9,502 nucleotides of DNA. It comes from Bacteroidaceae bacterium (lineage in GTDB: Bacteria; Bacteroidota; Bacteroidia; Bacteroidales; Bacteroidaceae). Numbering within the stretch: position 1 is the stretch's first letter; each line of letters starts with the position of its first letter. The position numbers were made by a program, and so were the translations under genes. The stretch spans positions 1 through 9,502 of the forward strand of contig JAQWAN010000057.1 of the NCBI GenBank assembly GCA_028707655.1, in the 5' to 3' direction. Positions 1-6,643 of the stretch are shown piece by piece. The notes below the pieces were generated by a model. It did not search any database. It saw only the letters and a program-made list of their open reading frames with translations, and was not told the origin of the DNA.

Positions 1-1384
1 CTTTTAAGTCTTGGAACATCTCTCCACCTACGGCAGCGGCTACACAAACAATAGCAGATACACCTAACACAGCAGATACACCACCGTTCTCAGCATTCAC
101 TCCGCAAGCAACTAAGATTAAAGCCGTAACAACAAGGGCTGTTAGGGTTAAACCACTAATAGGGTTGTTGCTCGATCCGATGATACCAACCAGGTATCCA
201 GATACAGCAGCAAAGAAGAAGGCTAAAACAATCATCAAGGTGGAAGCAACAATGGCTACCAGAATAGAAGTATTAAAGATCACATAGGTAATAATGAAGG
301 TCAATACTGCGGATAGACAAATACCTAACAAAATCCAAGAGGATTTTAAGTCTTTATCCGTACGCTCTACACTAACACTCGTGCCTTGTGTAGCACGTTT
401 TAAATCTTTTACCGAACGTTTTAGTCCTGTGCCTAAACTACCACGCATTCTATAGAGTGTATAACAAGCTGCTACTAGCATTCCACCAATAGCAATAATA
501 CGTACAATCTCTTTCCAAACCACATTGGCTGCATTTATCCAAGCTTCTGTTCCATTAAGGTCTAAGCCGCTGTTAACATCTAACGACGAAACAAAAGGAG
601 TACCCAACATGGCTAACAACATAGGTACCATCAGTCCCCACGCCATAACCGATCCACTAAAGTTTAAGGCCGATAATCTAGGGCCAATGATATAACCCAC
701 ACCAAGATAGGCAGGACTAATAGTTGGACCTGCTGCTAAGAAACCACCTTCAATGGTTTTACCACCAGCAAATTTAGCTATACCCGATTTAAAGAAGGCA
801 GTAAATTCTGTAGCAAAAAGATGAAGGTCGCCAGAAATCTTAATCACAGCACCTGCTATCATTGCAGAGAACAGATAGACAGAACCACCAGCACCAGACT
901 GACCGGTTTTATGTATCTCGGCTGCTGCTACACTCTCTGGAAAAGGAAGTTCCTTATCTTCTACCATCACTCGGCGAAGCAGTGCTACAAACAGAACACC
1001 CAAGATACCACCCGTTATTAAGATAAGAGAAGCAATCAGATATTTATCTAACGATGCAAAAGCATCCCCATCCCATTCGCCAGCAATATAAAAAGCAGGC
1101 AACGTAAAAATAGCCCCCGCAGCAATCGATTCTCCAATAGAACCTACCGTACGTGTAATATTTTCCTCGAGGATACTACCTTTAAAGACTCTTAACACGG
1201 CCATACCAATTACAGCAGCTGGATAAGTTGCGGCAATTGTCATACCTGCCTTTAGTCCTAAATAAGCATTAGCAGCTCCTAAGACTACTGCTAATATCAA
1301 ACCGATGAGCACCGCCCTCAGTGTGAATTCTCGCATTTTAGTATCCCCAGAAACAAAGGGGACAAATTTTTTCTCGTTTGCCAT
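1..1384 (-). CDS. OPT-family oligopeptide transporter, N-terminal 461 residues (C-terminus beyond left edge)
   Basis: Integral membrane transporter of the OPT superfamily, whose members import oligopeptides or metal chelates using the ion gradient; the exact substrate cannot be read here. The reverse strand is open from an ATG at 1384-1382 to the window edge. An in-frame TAG lies two codons upstream, so this is the first available start. The protein begins MANEKKFVPF and then runs through many hydrophobic segments (about residues 22-50, 85-101, 115-137, 170-183, 245-263, 293-308, 350-395 and 410-428). Recognisable family stretches are NAYLGLKAGMTIAATYPAAV (39-58), a PFPES segment (147-151) and the conserved SSNNPISGLTL motif (404-414). 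Bacterial members usually have roughly 600-670 residues, so about two thirds is present. It lies downstream of sulP on the same strand but behind a strong terminator and its own promoter-like box, so it is probably transcribed separately. Family assignment is firm; substrate is unknown. Confidence 0.93.
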   Translation of the reverse strand, partial: MANEKKFVPFVSGDTKMREFTLRAVLIGLILAVVLGAANAYLGLKAGMTIAATYPAAVIGMAVLRVFKGSILEENITRTVGSIGESIAAGAIFTLPAFYIAGEWDGDAFASLDKYLIASLILITGGILGVLFVALLRRVMVEDKELPFPESVAAAEIHKTGQSGAGGSVYLFSAMIAGAVIKISGDLHLFATEFTAFFKSGIAKFAGGKTIEGGFLAAGPTISPAYLGVGYIIGPRLSALNFSGSVMAWGLMVPMLLAMLGTPFVSSLDVNSGLDLNGTEAWINAANVVWKEIVRIIAIGGMLVAACYTLYRMRGSLGTGLKRSVKDLKRATQGTSVSVERTDKDLKSSWILLGICLSAVLTFIITYVIFNTSILVAIVASTLMIVLAFFFAAVSGYLVGIIGSSNNPISGLTLTALVVTALILVACGVNAENGGVSAVLGVSAIVCVAAAVGGEMFQDLK

Positions 1385-1423
1385 TTTCTATTTTTTAAAT
1401 TATTTGAATTGTTTTAAGAGTCA

Positions 1424-1431
1424 CAAATATA
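1424..1431 (-). promoter_or_regulatory. Putative -7 promoter box for the OPT transporter gene
   Basis: The reverse strand reads TATATTTG, an exact match to the Bacteroidota -7 consensus TAnnTTTG. It lies about 40 bases upstream of the OPT start codon, giving an expected leader of roughly 30 bases. No convincing TTTG -33 element is seen at the usual 19-21 base spacing. It lies downstream of the terminator-like hairpin at 1480-1513, as expected for an independent transcript. Confidence 0.5.
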
Positions 1432-1479
1432 CAACTTCTGCAAATTTATCCCACTAAAACTTCTATTTTTATTAACAAA

Positions 1480-1513
1480 CACCCCCTACTATTCCAAAAA
1501 ATAGTAGGGGGTG
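1480..1513 (-). terminator. Strong hairpin terminator downstream of sulP
   Basis: A perfect 14-bp inverted repeat: the arm CACCCCCTACTATT (1480-1493) pairs with AATAGTAGGGGGTG (1500-1513) around the six-base loop CCAAAA. On the minus strand it is followed by the T-rich TTTGTTAAT. The U-tract is imperfect, but stem strength and position between two same-strand genes suit termination of sulP transcription before the OPT promoter. The stem also reads on the plus strand, with no good T-run after it. Confidence 0.72.
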
Positions 1514-1560
1514 CTCTTTATGTTAAGGAAGTAAACCACAGCAAGCAACAGCGACTTGCC

Positions 1561-1650
1561 GTTGGGCCTACGTCTGTTTAAGACGCTTCATAAAGTGAAT
1601 GGTATACTTCTATTCCGTCTGTGGGACTGACATCTGTTTAAGACGCCTTT
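1561..1650. repeat. Two-copy imperfect repeat, period 60, each copy a small hairpin
   Basis: TCTGTTTAAGACGC occurs at 1573-1586 and again at 1633-1646, exactly 60 bases apart. Weaker similarity extends to about a dozen bases on the left (GTTGGGCCTACG against GTGGGACTGACA). In the minus-strand transcript each copy can fold into a six-pair stem around the same loop UAAAC: GCGUCU with AGACGU at 1570-1586, and GCGUCU with AGAUGU at 1630-1646. The difference between copies turns a G-C pair into G-U, so pairing survives. Both lie between the sulP stop codon and its terminator, in the presumed 3' untranslated region. Function unknown. Confidence 0.6.
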
Positions 1651-1658
1651 ACAGGGTT

Positions 1659-3329
1659 TTACAACAGTTCTTTAGATCGTTCTAAGGCTGCATTAATATC
1701 CGAACAGATATTTTCTTTGCCTATCAAATCGTTAAAACCTGCTTTCTCTAATACATTATGTACTTTATCGTTTACACCAGATAGAACGATGGTAACATGG
1801 TCTTTCTGTGACAAGCGACAAAGATTGGTTAGGTTGTGAATACCTGTTGAGTCTATAAATGGAATTTTTCGCATACGGATGATACGTACCGTTGGCCGAT
1901 TGTTAAGTTGCATCATAAGTTCCTCAAATTTAGTGGCTACACCAAAGAAATAGGGACCATCAATCTCATATACTTCAATACCGTTTGGAATAGGTATTTT
2001 ATCTTCGGTGATGTTCATATCGGTTTCATTGTTAGGATTCAGCTCATCGGTAATAACAGAGATGGCTGTTGTTTCCATAACACGGCGTAGAAACAAAACA
2101 CAGGCAATTACAAGTCCTACTTCAATAGCAATGGTCAAGTCGAATATAATGGTTAAGAAAAAAGTAACCAACAACACCGAGATATCCGATTTTGGGCTTT
2201 TCAATAAAGATTTAAAGGTACGCCATTCACTCATATTATAGGATACAACGACCAATACACCGGCTAAACAAGCCATGGGGATATATTGTGCCAATGGCAT
2301 CAAGAAGAGTAGGATAAGCAAGAGAACCACCGCATGAATAACTCCTGCAATAGGGGTCTTACCACCATTATTGATATTGGTCATGGTACGGGCAATAGCA
2401 CCTGTGGCGGGTATACCTCCAAAAAGAGGAGCTATAAGATTGGCAAAACCTTGAGCCACCAGCTCCATGTTTGAATCATGTTTATCCCCTATCATACCAT
2501 CTGCCACGGTTACCGAGAGTAACGACTCTATTGCACCCAATACAGCAATCGTTATGGCAACAGGAAAGAGCTGACGAATGGTCTCCCAATCGACCGATGG
2601 GATAGAGGGAACTGGAAATTCGGGCTTAATGGTGAAGCGGTCGCCAATGGTGGTTATACCATCTAGTCCGCCATAGGTCTTCAGCAGATAAACAGCTACT
2701 GTGATAAAGATGATGGAGATTAAGGAGCCAGGGATACGTTTAGAGAAACGAGGGGTAATGGCTATAATCAAAACACTAAACAGACTGATAACGGTGTTCC
2801 AACAATGCATACTGTCAAAATGGTGAAAATAGAGCACCCATTTCCCTATAAAATCGCCTGGCACTTTAGCACCATCAAACGACAAACCAAATAGGTCAGG
2901 AATCTGTGTGGTAAAAATAGTAACAGCTATACCACTAGTAAAACCAACAATAATGGGATAGGGAATGAACTTGATTACTGCACCAAATTTTAATAAGCCA
3001 AAGACCACTAATATAAGTCCCGCCATCAGGGTGGCAATAATCAATCCCTGCTCACCATATTGCTGTATAATGCCATACACAATCACGATAAAAGCACCGG
3101 TGGGACCACCTATTTGTACTTTACTGCCTCCAAATAGGGAGATACAAAGTCCAGCAATAACAGCTGTTACAATTCCTTTTTCTGGCGATACACCCGAGGC
3201 TATGGCAAAAGCAATGGCTAAAGGTAGAGCTACAATACCAACGATAACACCGGCCATAACATCGGCTGAAAAATCGGGCAATGAATAGTTTTTAAGGGTG
3301 TAAAATAACTTGGGTCTTAGACTTAACAT
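1659..3329 (-). CDS. SulP-family anion permease with C-terminal STAS domain (sulfate/bicarbonate-type transporter)
   Basis: A complete 556-residue inner-membrane transporter of the SulP (SLC26-like) family, which moves sulfate, bicarbonate or other anions; the substrate is not determinable here. The hydrophobic transport domain spans about residues 20-415. It opens with the family stretch around AGVIVGIVALPLAIAFAIAS (26-45), then GGPTGAF (74-80) and the highly conserved segment from AIESLL (266-271) through GGIPATGAIART (304-315). A hydrophilic linker (about 425-448) leads to a STAS domain (about 450-550) carrying FIDSTGIHNL (491-500), where the DSTG serine corresponds to the phosphorylatable serine of anti-sigma-factor antagonists. 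Length is normal. The start is the only ATG upstream of the conserved core, about 38 bases downstream of the predicted transcription start. It is divergent from aroC with no visible functional link. No carbonic anhydrase or sulfate-assimilation gene is adjacent to hint at a substrate. Confidence 0.94.
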   Translation of the reverse strand: MLSLRPKLFYTLKNYSLPDFSADVMAGVIVGIVALPLAIAFAIASGVSPEKGIVTAVIAGLCISLFGGSKVQIGGPTGAFIVIVYGIIQQYGEQGLIIATLMAGLILVVFGLLKFGAVIKFIPYPIIVGFTSGIAVTIFTTQIPDLFGLSFDGAKVPGDFIGKWVLYFHHFDSMHCWNTVISLFSVLIIAITPRFSKRIPGSLISIIFITVAVYLLKTYGGLDGITTIGDRFTIKPEFPVPSIPSVDWETIRQLFPVAITIAVLGAIESLLSVTVADGMIGDKHDSNMELVAQGFANLIAPLFGGIPATGAIARTMTNINNGGKTPIAGVIHAVVLLLILLFLMPLAQYIPMACLAGVLVVVSYNMSEWRTFKSLLKSPKSDISVLLVTFFLTIIFDLTIAIEVGLVIACVLFLRRVMETTAISVITDELNPNNETDMNITEDKIPIPNGIEVYEIDGPYFFGVATKFEELMMQLNNRPTVRIIRMRKIPFIDSTGIHNLTNLCRLSQKDHVTIVLSGVNDKVHNVLEKAGFNDLIGKENICSDINAALERSKELL

Positions 3330-3373
3330 ATTTAAATATTTTATTAATTTTTCCTAAAAACGGAAATTTGCTG

Positions 3374-3381
3374 CAAAGGTA
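3374..3381 (-). promoter_or_regulatory. Putative -7 promoter box for sulP
   Basis: The reverse strand reads TACCTTTG followed by CA, a textbook TAnnTTTG element of Bacteroidota. It lies about 45 bases upstream of the sulP start codon, giving a leader of about 35-40 bases. No clear -33 TTTG is visible at the expected spacing. Confidence 0.58.
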
Positions 3382-3402
3382 CGAAAAAACCTAACGCATG
3401 AT

Positions 3403-3425
3403 TCATTTTGAATTAAATAAAATGA
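3403..3425. promoter_or_regulatory. Dyad TCATTTT-N9-AAAATGA in the sulP-aroC divergent region, possible operator
   Basis: A perfect 7-bp inverted repeat, TCATTTT at 3403-3409 and AAAATGA at 3419-3425, with nine AT-rich bases between. It ends one base before the aroC -7-like box and lies upstream of the sulP box on the other strand. Size and placement suit a dimeric repressor site, but AT-rich dyads arise easily by chance. Confidence 0.3.
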
Positions 3426-3433
3426 TACATTTG
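3426..3433 (+). promoter_or_regulatory. Putative -7 promoter box for aroC
   Basis: TACATTTG matches TAnnTTTG and lies 34 bases before the aroC ATG. A TTTG at 3407-3410 could serve as -33 element, but the 15-base gap is shorter than the usual 19-21, so that half is weak. The expected leader is short and A-rich (ATATAGAAAAAAGCAT before the ATG), as is common in this phylum. Confidence 0.5.
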
Positions 3434-3467
3434 TAGGTATACGTAATATTAATATAGAAAAAAGCAT

Positions 3468-4544
3468 ATGTCTAATTCAATTGGTCAACTATTTACATTA
3501 ACTAGCTTTGGTGAATCACACGGGAAAGGTATTGGAGGTGTTATTGATGGATTCCCAGCGGGTATAAAGATTGATCTGGATTTCATTCAACAAGATCTTG
3601 ATCGACGCAAGCCGGGACAATCCAAAATAACAACGGATAGAAAAGAGGGCGATAAGGTGGAATTCTTATCGGGTATATATGATGAGCACTCCACTGGATG
3701 CCCTATTGGTTTTATTGTATGGAATACAAATCAGCATTCTGGTGATTACGACGCATTAAAAGATGTGTACCGACCCTCGCATGCCGATTATACCTATACA
3801 CAGAAATATGGTATCAGAGATCACAGAGGCGGAGGACGCTCTTCGGCACGAGAAACAATTGCTCGATGTGTTGCGGGAGCTTTAGCTAAGCTGGCTTTGC
3901 AACAACTAAACATTAAAATCTATGCCTATACCTCACAAGCGGGTGGCATTAAACTATCCGATAATTATCTGGCCTACGACCCTGCACAAATAGAGCAAAA
4001 TGCTGTTCGCTGTCCAGACCCAGAGAAAGCAAAGGAGATGATAAAGCTCATAGAGAGCATCAAGGAAAAGGGAGATACCATTGGAGGTACGATTACCTGT
4101 GTGGTAAAAGGTTGCCCCGTTGGATTGGGAGAACCTGTCTTTAACAAGTTACATGCTGCATTGGGTGCGGCTATGCTGGGCATTAATGCGGTCAAAGGAT
4201 TTGAATATGGTGCTGGGTTTGCCGGCGTACAGATGAAGGGATCGGAGCAAAACGATGTATTCTGTAGTAAAGAGGGTAAAATAACAACTAGCACAAATAA
4301 CTCAGGTGGTATACAGGGTGGCATTAGCAACGGACAAGATATCTACTTTAAGGTTGGATTTAAGCCTATTGCTACATTACTAACGCAACAGAACACAGTG
4401 GATAAACAGGGAGAAGAAACGATTATTTGTGCCAAAGGAAGACACGACCCATGTGTTTTACCACGCGCCGTGCCTATTGTTGAAGCCATGTGTGCCATCA
4501 CACTACTCGACCAATATTTACTAAACAAGACGCATACACTTTAA
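3468..4544 (+). CDS. aroC: Chorismate synthase
   Basis: Catalyses the last shikimate-pathway step, converting 5-enolpyruvylshikimate 3-phosphate to chorismate with reduced FMN, in the cytoplasm; chorismate feeds aromatic amino acids, folate and quinones. All three family signatures are present: GESHGKGIGGVIDGFPAG (15-32), GGGRSSARETIARCVAGA (121-138) and RHDPCVLPRAVPIVEAM (325-341). The conserved catalytic histidines are visible as His18 and His105 (in RPSHADYTY), with the conserved Asp327 in the third signature. At 358 residues it matches the usual length of about 350-370. The start is fixed by the adjacent first signature and an in-frame TAA six codons upstream. It appears monocistronic: its own promoter-like box, a terminator-like hairpin 32 bases after the stop, and no other shikimate gene beside it. 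No anomalies seen. Confidence 0.98.
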   Translation: MSNSIGQLFTLTSFGESHGKGIGGVIDGFPAGIKIDLDFIQQDLDRRKPGQSKITTDRKEGDKVEFLSGIYDEHSTGCPIGFIVWNTNQHSGDYDALKDVYRPSHADYTYTQKYGIRDHRGGGRSSARETIARCVAGALAKLALQQLNIKIYAYTSQAGGIKLSDNYLAYDPAQIEQNAVRCPDPEKAKEMIKLIESIKEKGDTIGGTITCVVKGCPVGLGEPVFNKLHAALGAAMLGINAVKGFEYGAGFAGVQMKGSEQNDVFCSKEGKITTSTNNSGGIQGGISNGQDIYFKVGFKPIATLLTQQNTVDKQGEETIICAKGRHDPCVLPRAVPIVEAMCAITLLDQYLLNKTHTL

Positions 4545-4576
4545 CTACTATTTAGCCGCATTTATGTGTTTACCTC

Positions 4577-4616
4577 AAAAATAAACGTTTTTTACAAATT
4601 AAAAACATTTATTTTT
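4577..4616 (+). terminator. AT-rich hairpin terminator after aroC
   Basis: A 16-position inverted repeat with one C/A mismatch: AAAAATAAACGTTTTT (4577-4592) against AAAAACATTTATTTTT (4601-4616), with an eight-base loop. The 3' arm ends in TTTATTTTT, which would supply the U-tract; the 5' arm begins AAAAATAAA, so it could also act in the reverse direction. Low GC makes the stem weak, but its position 32 bases after the aroC stop is right. Confidence 0.55.
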
Positions 4617-4648
4617 CAATATTCCCTTTAAAAGCAGTGAATAAAACG

Positions 4649-4656
4649 TATATTTG
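4649..4656 (+). promoter_or_regulatory. Distal promoter-like -7 box upstream of lysS
   Basis: TATATTTG, an exact TAnnTTTG match. Transcription would begin near 4661-4665 and give either a leader of about 210 bases for lysS or a separate small RNA. The -33 region shows only TTTA at 4627-4630, 18 bases upstream. Confidence 0.45.
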
Positions 4657-4700
4657 TAGCGTAAACAAGTGAAAGCTCTCGAGCTTTTATTAAAAAATAG

Positions 4701-4720
4701 TTTAGTTTAGTCTAGTTTAG
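4701..4720. repeat. Short tandem pentamer repeat (TTTAG type)
   Basis: Four consecutive five-base units, three TTTAG and one TCTAG (the third), preceded by the related AATAG and followed by a T-run. Because the period is five and the unit contains TAG, the tract closes all three forward reading frames, which supports a non-coding interval. Function unknown. Confidence 0.7.
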
Positions 4721-4732
4721 TTTTTGTGTTTG

Positions 4733-4765
4733 ATTAGCGGGCCACAAGTGTGTGTGTCCGCTAAT
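4733..4765 (+). other. Strong stem-loop in the lysS upstream region, possible RNA element
   Basis: ATTAGCGG (4733-4740) is perfectly complementary to CCGCTAAT (4758-4765). Inside, CACA (4743-4746) can pair with TGTG (4753-4756), extending the stem past a small GC/T bulge to a loop AGTGTG. It stands out as GC-rich in an AT-rich gap. It is followed by ATTTACGTG rather than a T-run, so it is not a standard intrinsic terminator. A structured leader element or part of a small RNA is possible. Confidence 0.5.
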
Positions 4766-4835
4766 TTACGTGTTTAGAGGCAGGGTAAAAAGAACAAAAG
4801 TACGACAATATAGCAGTAGATTCCAAAAACTTTTG

Positions 4836-4843
4836 TAAGTTTG
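4836..4843 (+). promoter_or_regulatory. Proximal -7 promoter box for lysS
   Basis: TAAGTTTG matches TAnnTTTG and lies 29 bases before the lysS ATG, giving a leader of about 20-25 bases, typical for the phylum. No clear -33 TTTG is seen. This is the likelier principal promoter of the lysS-gpsA-pgi transcript. Confidence 0.5.
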
Positions 4844-4872
4844 TACGCTAATGCTGTTAATAAATTAACAAG

Positions 4873-6603
4873 ATGAATATTTTAGAACTAAGCGAACAAG
4901 AAATCGTAAGACGCAACAGTCTTAACGAACTACGATCAATGGGTATCAATCCTTATCCTGCGGCAGAATATAAAACAAATGCATATTCCACGGATATAAA
5001 AGCCTCCTTCGACGAAACAAGCGAAACACCACAAAGGGTGAAAATTGCTGGCCGAATGATGAGCCGACGTATTATGGGAAAAGCTTCTTTTGCAGAAATA
5101 CAAGATGCTAAGGGGCGCATACAAGTATACATAACACGCGACGATCTTTGTCCTGATGAGAATAAAGACCTATATACAACCGTATTTAAACGTCTCTTAG
5201 ATCTAGGAGATTATATCGGCATTGAGGGCTTTGTTTTTAAAACAAAGGTGGGAGAGATTAGTATTCATGTAGAAAAACTAACGGTCTTATCTAAATCAAT
5301 CCGACCACTACCTATCATTAAGTTTAAAGATAATGTGGCCTACGATAAGTTTGAAGACCCTGAGTTACGCTACCGTCAACGTTATGTGGACTTAGCGGTG
5401 AACGAAGGAATAAAAGATATCTTTATTAAACGTACCAAGGTTTACAACTCGATGCGCGAGAGCTTTAACAGCAAAGGATACTTGGAGGTAGAAACACCTA
5501 TCCTACAATCTATTCCTGGTGGAGCTTCTGCACGTCCATTTATGACCCATCATAATGCTTTAGATATTCCACTTTATTTACGTATTGCAGATGAGTTATA
5601 CCTGAAACGTCTTATTGTTGGTGGATTTGAAGGGGTATATGAGTTCTCCAAAAACTTCAGAAATGAGGGTATGGACCGTACACATAATCCTGAGTTTACC
5701 TGTATGGAGGTATATGTGGCCTACAAAGACTATAACTGGATGATGGACTTTACTGAAAAGATGTTGGAGAAAATTTGCTTAGATGTAAATAATGCAACAG
5801 AGGTAAAAGTTGGCGACCAGGTTATCAGCTTCAAAGCACCATTTAAACGTATCACCATGCTCGACTCTATTAAAGAGTTTACGGGTTACGACTTAACTGG
5901 CAAAACGGAAAAAGAGATTTACGACATCTGCGTTAAACTAGAGATGGATGTTGACGAAACCATGGGTAAAGGTAAATTAATTGATGAGGTTTTTGGTGAA
6001 TTCTGCGAAGGCAACTATATACAACCTACATTTGTTACCGATTATCCTATTGAAATGTCACCTCTAACTAAACGCCATCGTGATAATCCAGAACTAACGG
6101 AACGTTTTGAATTAATGGTTAATGGTAAAGAGTTGTGTAATGCATACTCCGAGCTAAACGACCCAATTGATCAAGTGGAACGTTTCGAGGAACAACTCAG
6201 ACTAAGCGAAAAGGGAGATGACGAAGCAATGTTTATTGACCAAGATTTTATCCGTGCACTAGAATACGGAATGCCTCCTACCTCGGGTATGGGTATTGGT
6301 ATGGACCGTTTAGTGATGTTAATGACAGGACAAACGACAATACAAGAGGTGCTTTTCTTTCCACAAATGCGACCTGAAAAGAAGGCTGTTAGAGATGATG
6401 CTTCTAAATATATGGAACTTGGCGTTCCTGAAGAATGGGTTGCTCTTATTCAAAAAGCGGGCTACAATGTGGTCAGCAGCATGAAAGAGGGAAATCCACA
6501 GAAAGTGCACCAAGAGATTTGTGGCATCAACAAAAAATACAAACTTAATTATAAGAACCCATCTGTGGATGAGGTTACAACATGGATTAGTAAAATTCAG
6601 TAA
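4873..6603 (+). CDS. lysS: Lysyl-tRNA synthetase, class II, with C-terminal extension
   Basis: Activates lysine with ATP and attaches it to tRNA-Lys in the cytoplasm. The N-terminal OB-fold anticodon-binding domain spans about residues 55-140 (VKIAGRMMSRRIMGKASFAE at 56-75). The class II catalytic core follows: motif 1 region at GYLEVETPILQSIPGGASAR (202-221), motif 2 around FRNEGMDRTHNPEFTCMEVY (262-281) with its conserved arginine, and motif 3 at GMGIGMDRLVMLMTG (472-486). The core ends near MRPEKK (499-504). A further 70 or so residues (about 505-576) are absent from the 505-residue E. coli enzyme. I recall LysRS of about this size as common in Bacteroidota, so the tail is probably lineage-typical rather than a fusion error. 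The start is fixed by an in-frame TAA four codons upstream. It leads the probable lysS-gpsA-pgi operon. Confidence 0.98.
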   Translation: MNILELSEQEIVRRNSLNELRSMGINPYPAAEYKTNAYSTDIKASFDETSETPQRVKIAGRMMSRRIMGKASFAEIQDAKGRIQVYITRDDLCPDENKDLYTTVFKRLLDLGDYIGIEGFVFKTKVGEISIHVEKLTVLSKSIRPLPIIKFKDNVAYDKFEDPELRYRQRYVDLAVNEGIKDIFIKRTKVYNSMRESFNSKGYLEVETPILQSIPGGASARPFMTHHNALDIPLYLRIADELYLKRLIVGGFEGVYEFSKNFRNEGMDRTHNPEFTCMEVYVAYKDYNWMMDFTEKMLEKICLDVNNATEVKVGDQVISFKAPFKRITMLDSIKEFTGYDLTGKTEKEIYDICVKLEMDVDETMGKGKLIDEVFGEFCEGNYIQPTFVTDYPIEMSPLTKRHRDNPELTERFELMVNGKELCNAYSELNDPIDQVERFEEQLRLSEKGDDEAMFIDQDFIRALEYGMPPTSGMGIGMDRLVMLMTGQTTIQEVLFFPQMRPEKKAVRDDASKYMELGVPEEWVALIQKAGYNVVSSMKEGNPQKVHQEICGINKKYKLNYKNPSVDEVTTWISKIQ

Positions 6604-6643
6604 TGGTATCTTTCATTAAAACTAATTTTAGAAAAAAGAGTAT

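Larger units (their letters stand above)
4545..4872. other. 328-base intergenic region between aroC and lysS with promoters and structured DNA, no gene
   Basis: No credible ORF is seen on either strand: the only ATGs on the plus strand open into six codons or fewer. In order it holds the aroC terminator-like hairpin (4577-4616), a TAnnTTTG box (4649-4656), a small 6-bp hairpin (AAAGCT at 4672-4677 with AGCTTT at 4682-4687), a pentamer repeat (4701-4720), a GC-rich hairpin (4733-4765) and a second TAnnTTTG box (4836-4843) close to lysS. It has no tRNA-like cloverleaf. It also lacks the conserved features of a T-box leader, which in any case would be unexpected in this phylum. It could be a long lysS leader from the upstream promoter, or a separate small RNA followed by the lysS promoter. 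Confidence 0.6.

Noticed and set aside
821..1021. 66-codon plus-strand ORF in the left end of the window
   Set aside because: It is antisense to the open OPT transporter reading frame, which shows clear family motifs across the same bases.
1561..1650. Two repeats about 60 bases apart, considered as a minimal CRISPR array
   Set aside because: Only two copies of a 14-base core with partly similar intervening sequence, no further units and no cas genes nearby; a diverged duplication fits better.
1385..1658. Possible small gene or RNA gene between OPT and sulP
   Set aside because: No ORF with supporting context and no tRNA-like fold; the stretch is accounted for by the hairpin repeats, terminator and promoter-like box.
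2965..3288. 107-codon plus-strand ORF opposite sulP
   Set aside because: It lies wholly antisense to the well-conserved transporter core, with low-complexity I/P/A/T composition typical of the reverse of a membrane protein gene, and no promoter or start context.
3974..4330. 118-codon minus-strand ORF opposite aroC
   Set aside because: It is the complement of the conserved chorismate synthase coding sequence and resembles no family I recognise.
4670..4711. GTG-initiated 13-codon mini-ORF rich in leucine in the lysS upstream region, considered as a leader peptide
   Set aside because: It needs a GTG start without a ribosome-binding context, its codons do not match lysine control of lysS, and it runs into the TAG-rich pentamer repeat.
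4657..4872. T-box or lysine riboswitch controlling lysS
   Set aside because: No T-box consensus or antiterminator pair is visible, no lysine-riboswitch architecture can be traced, and the strong stem lacks a following T-run.
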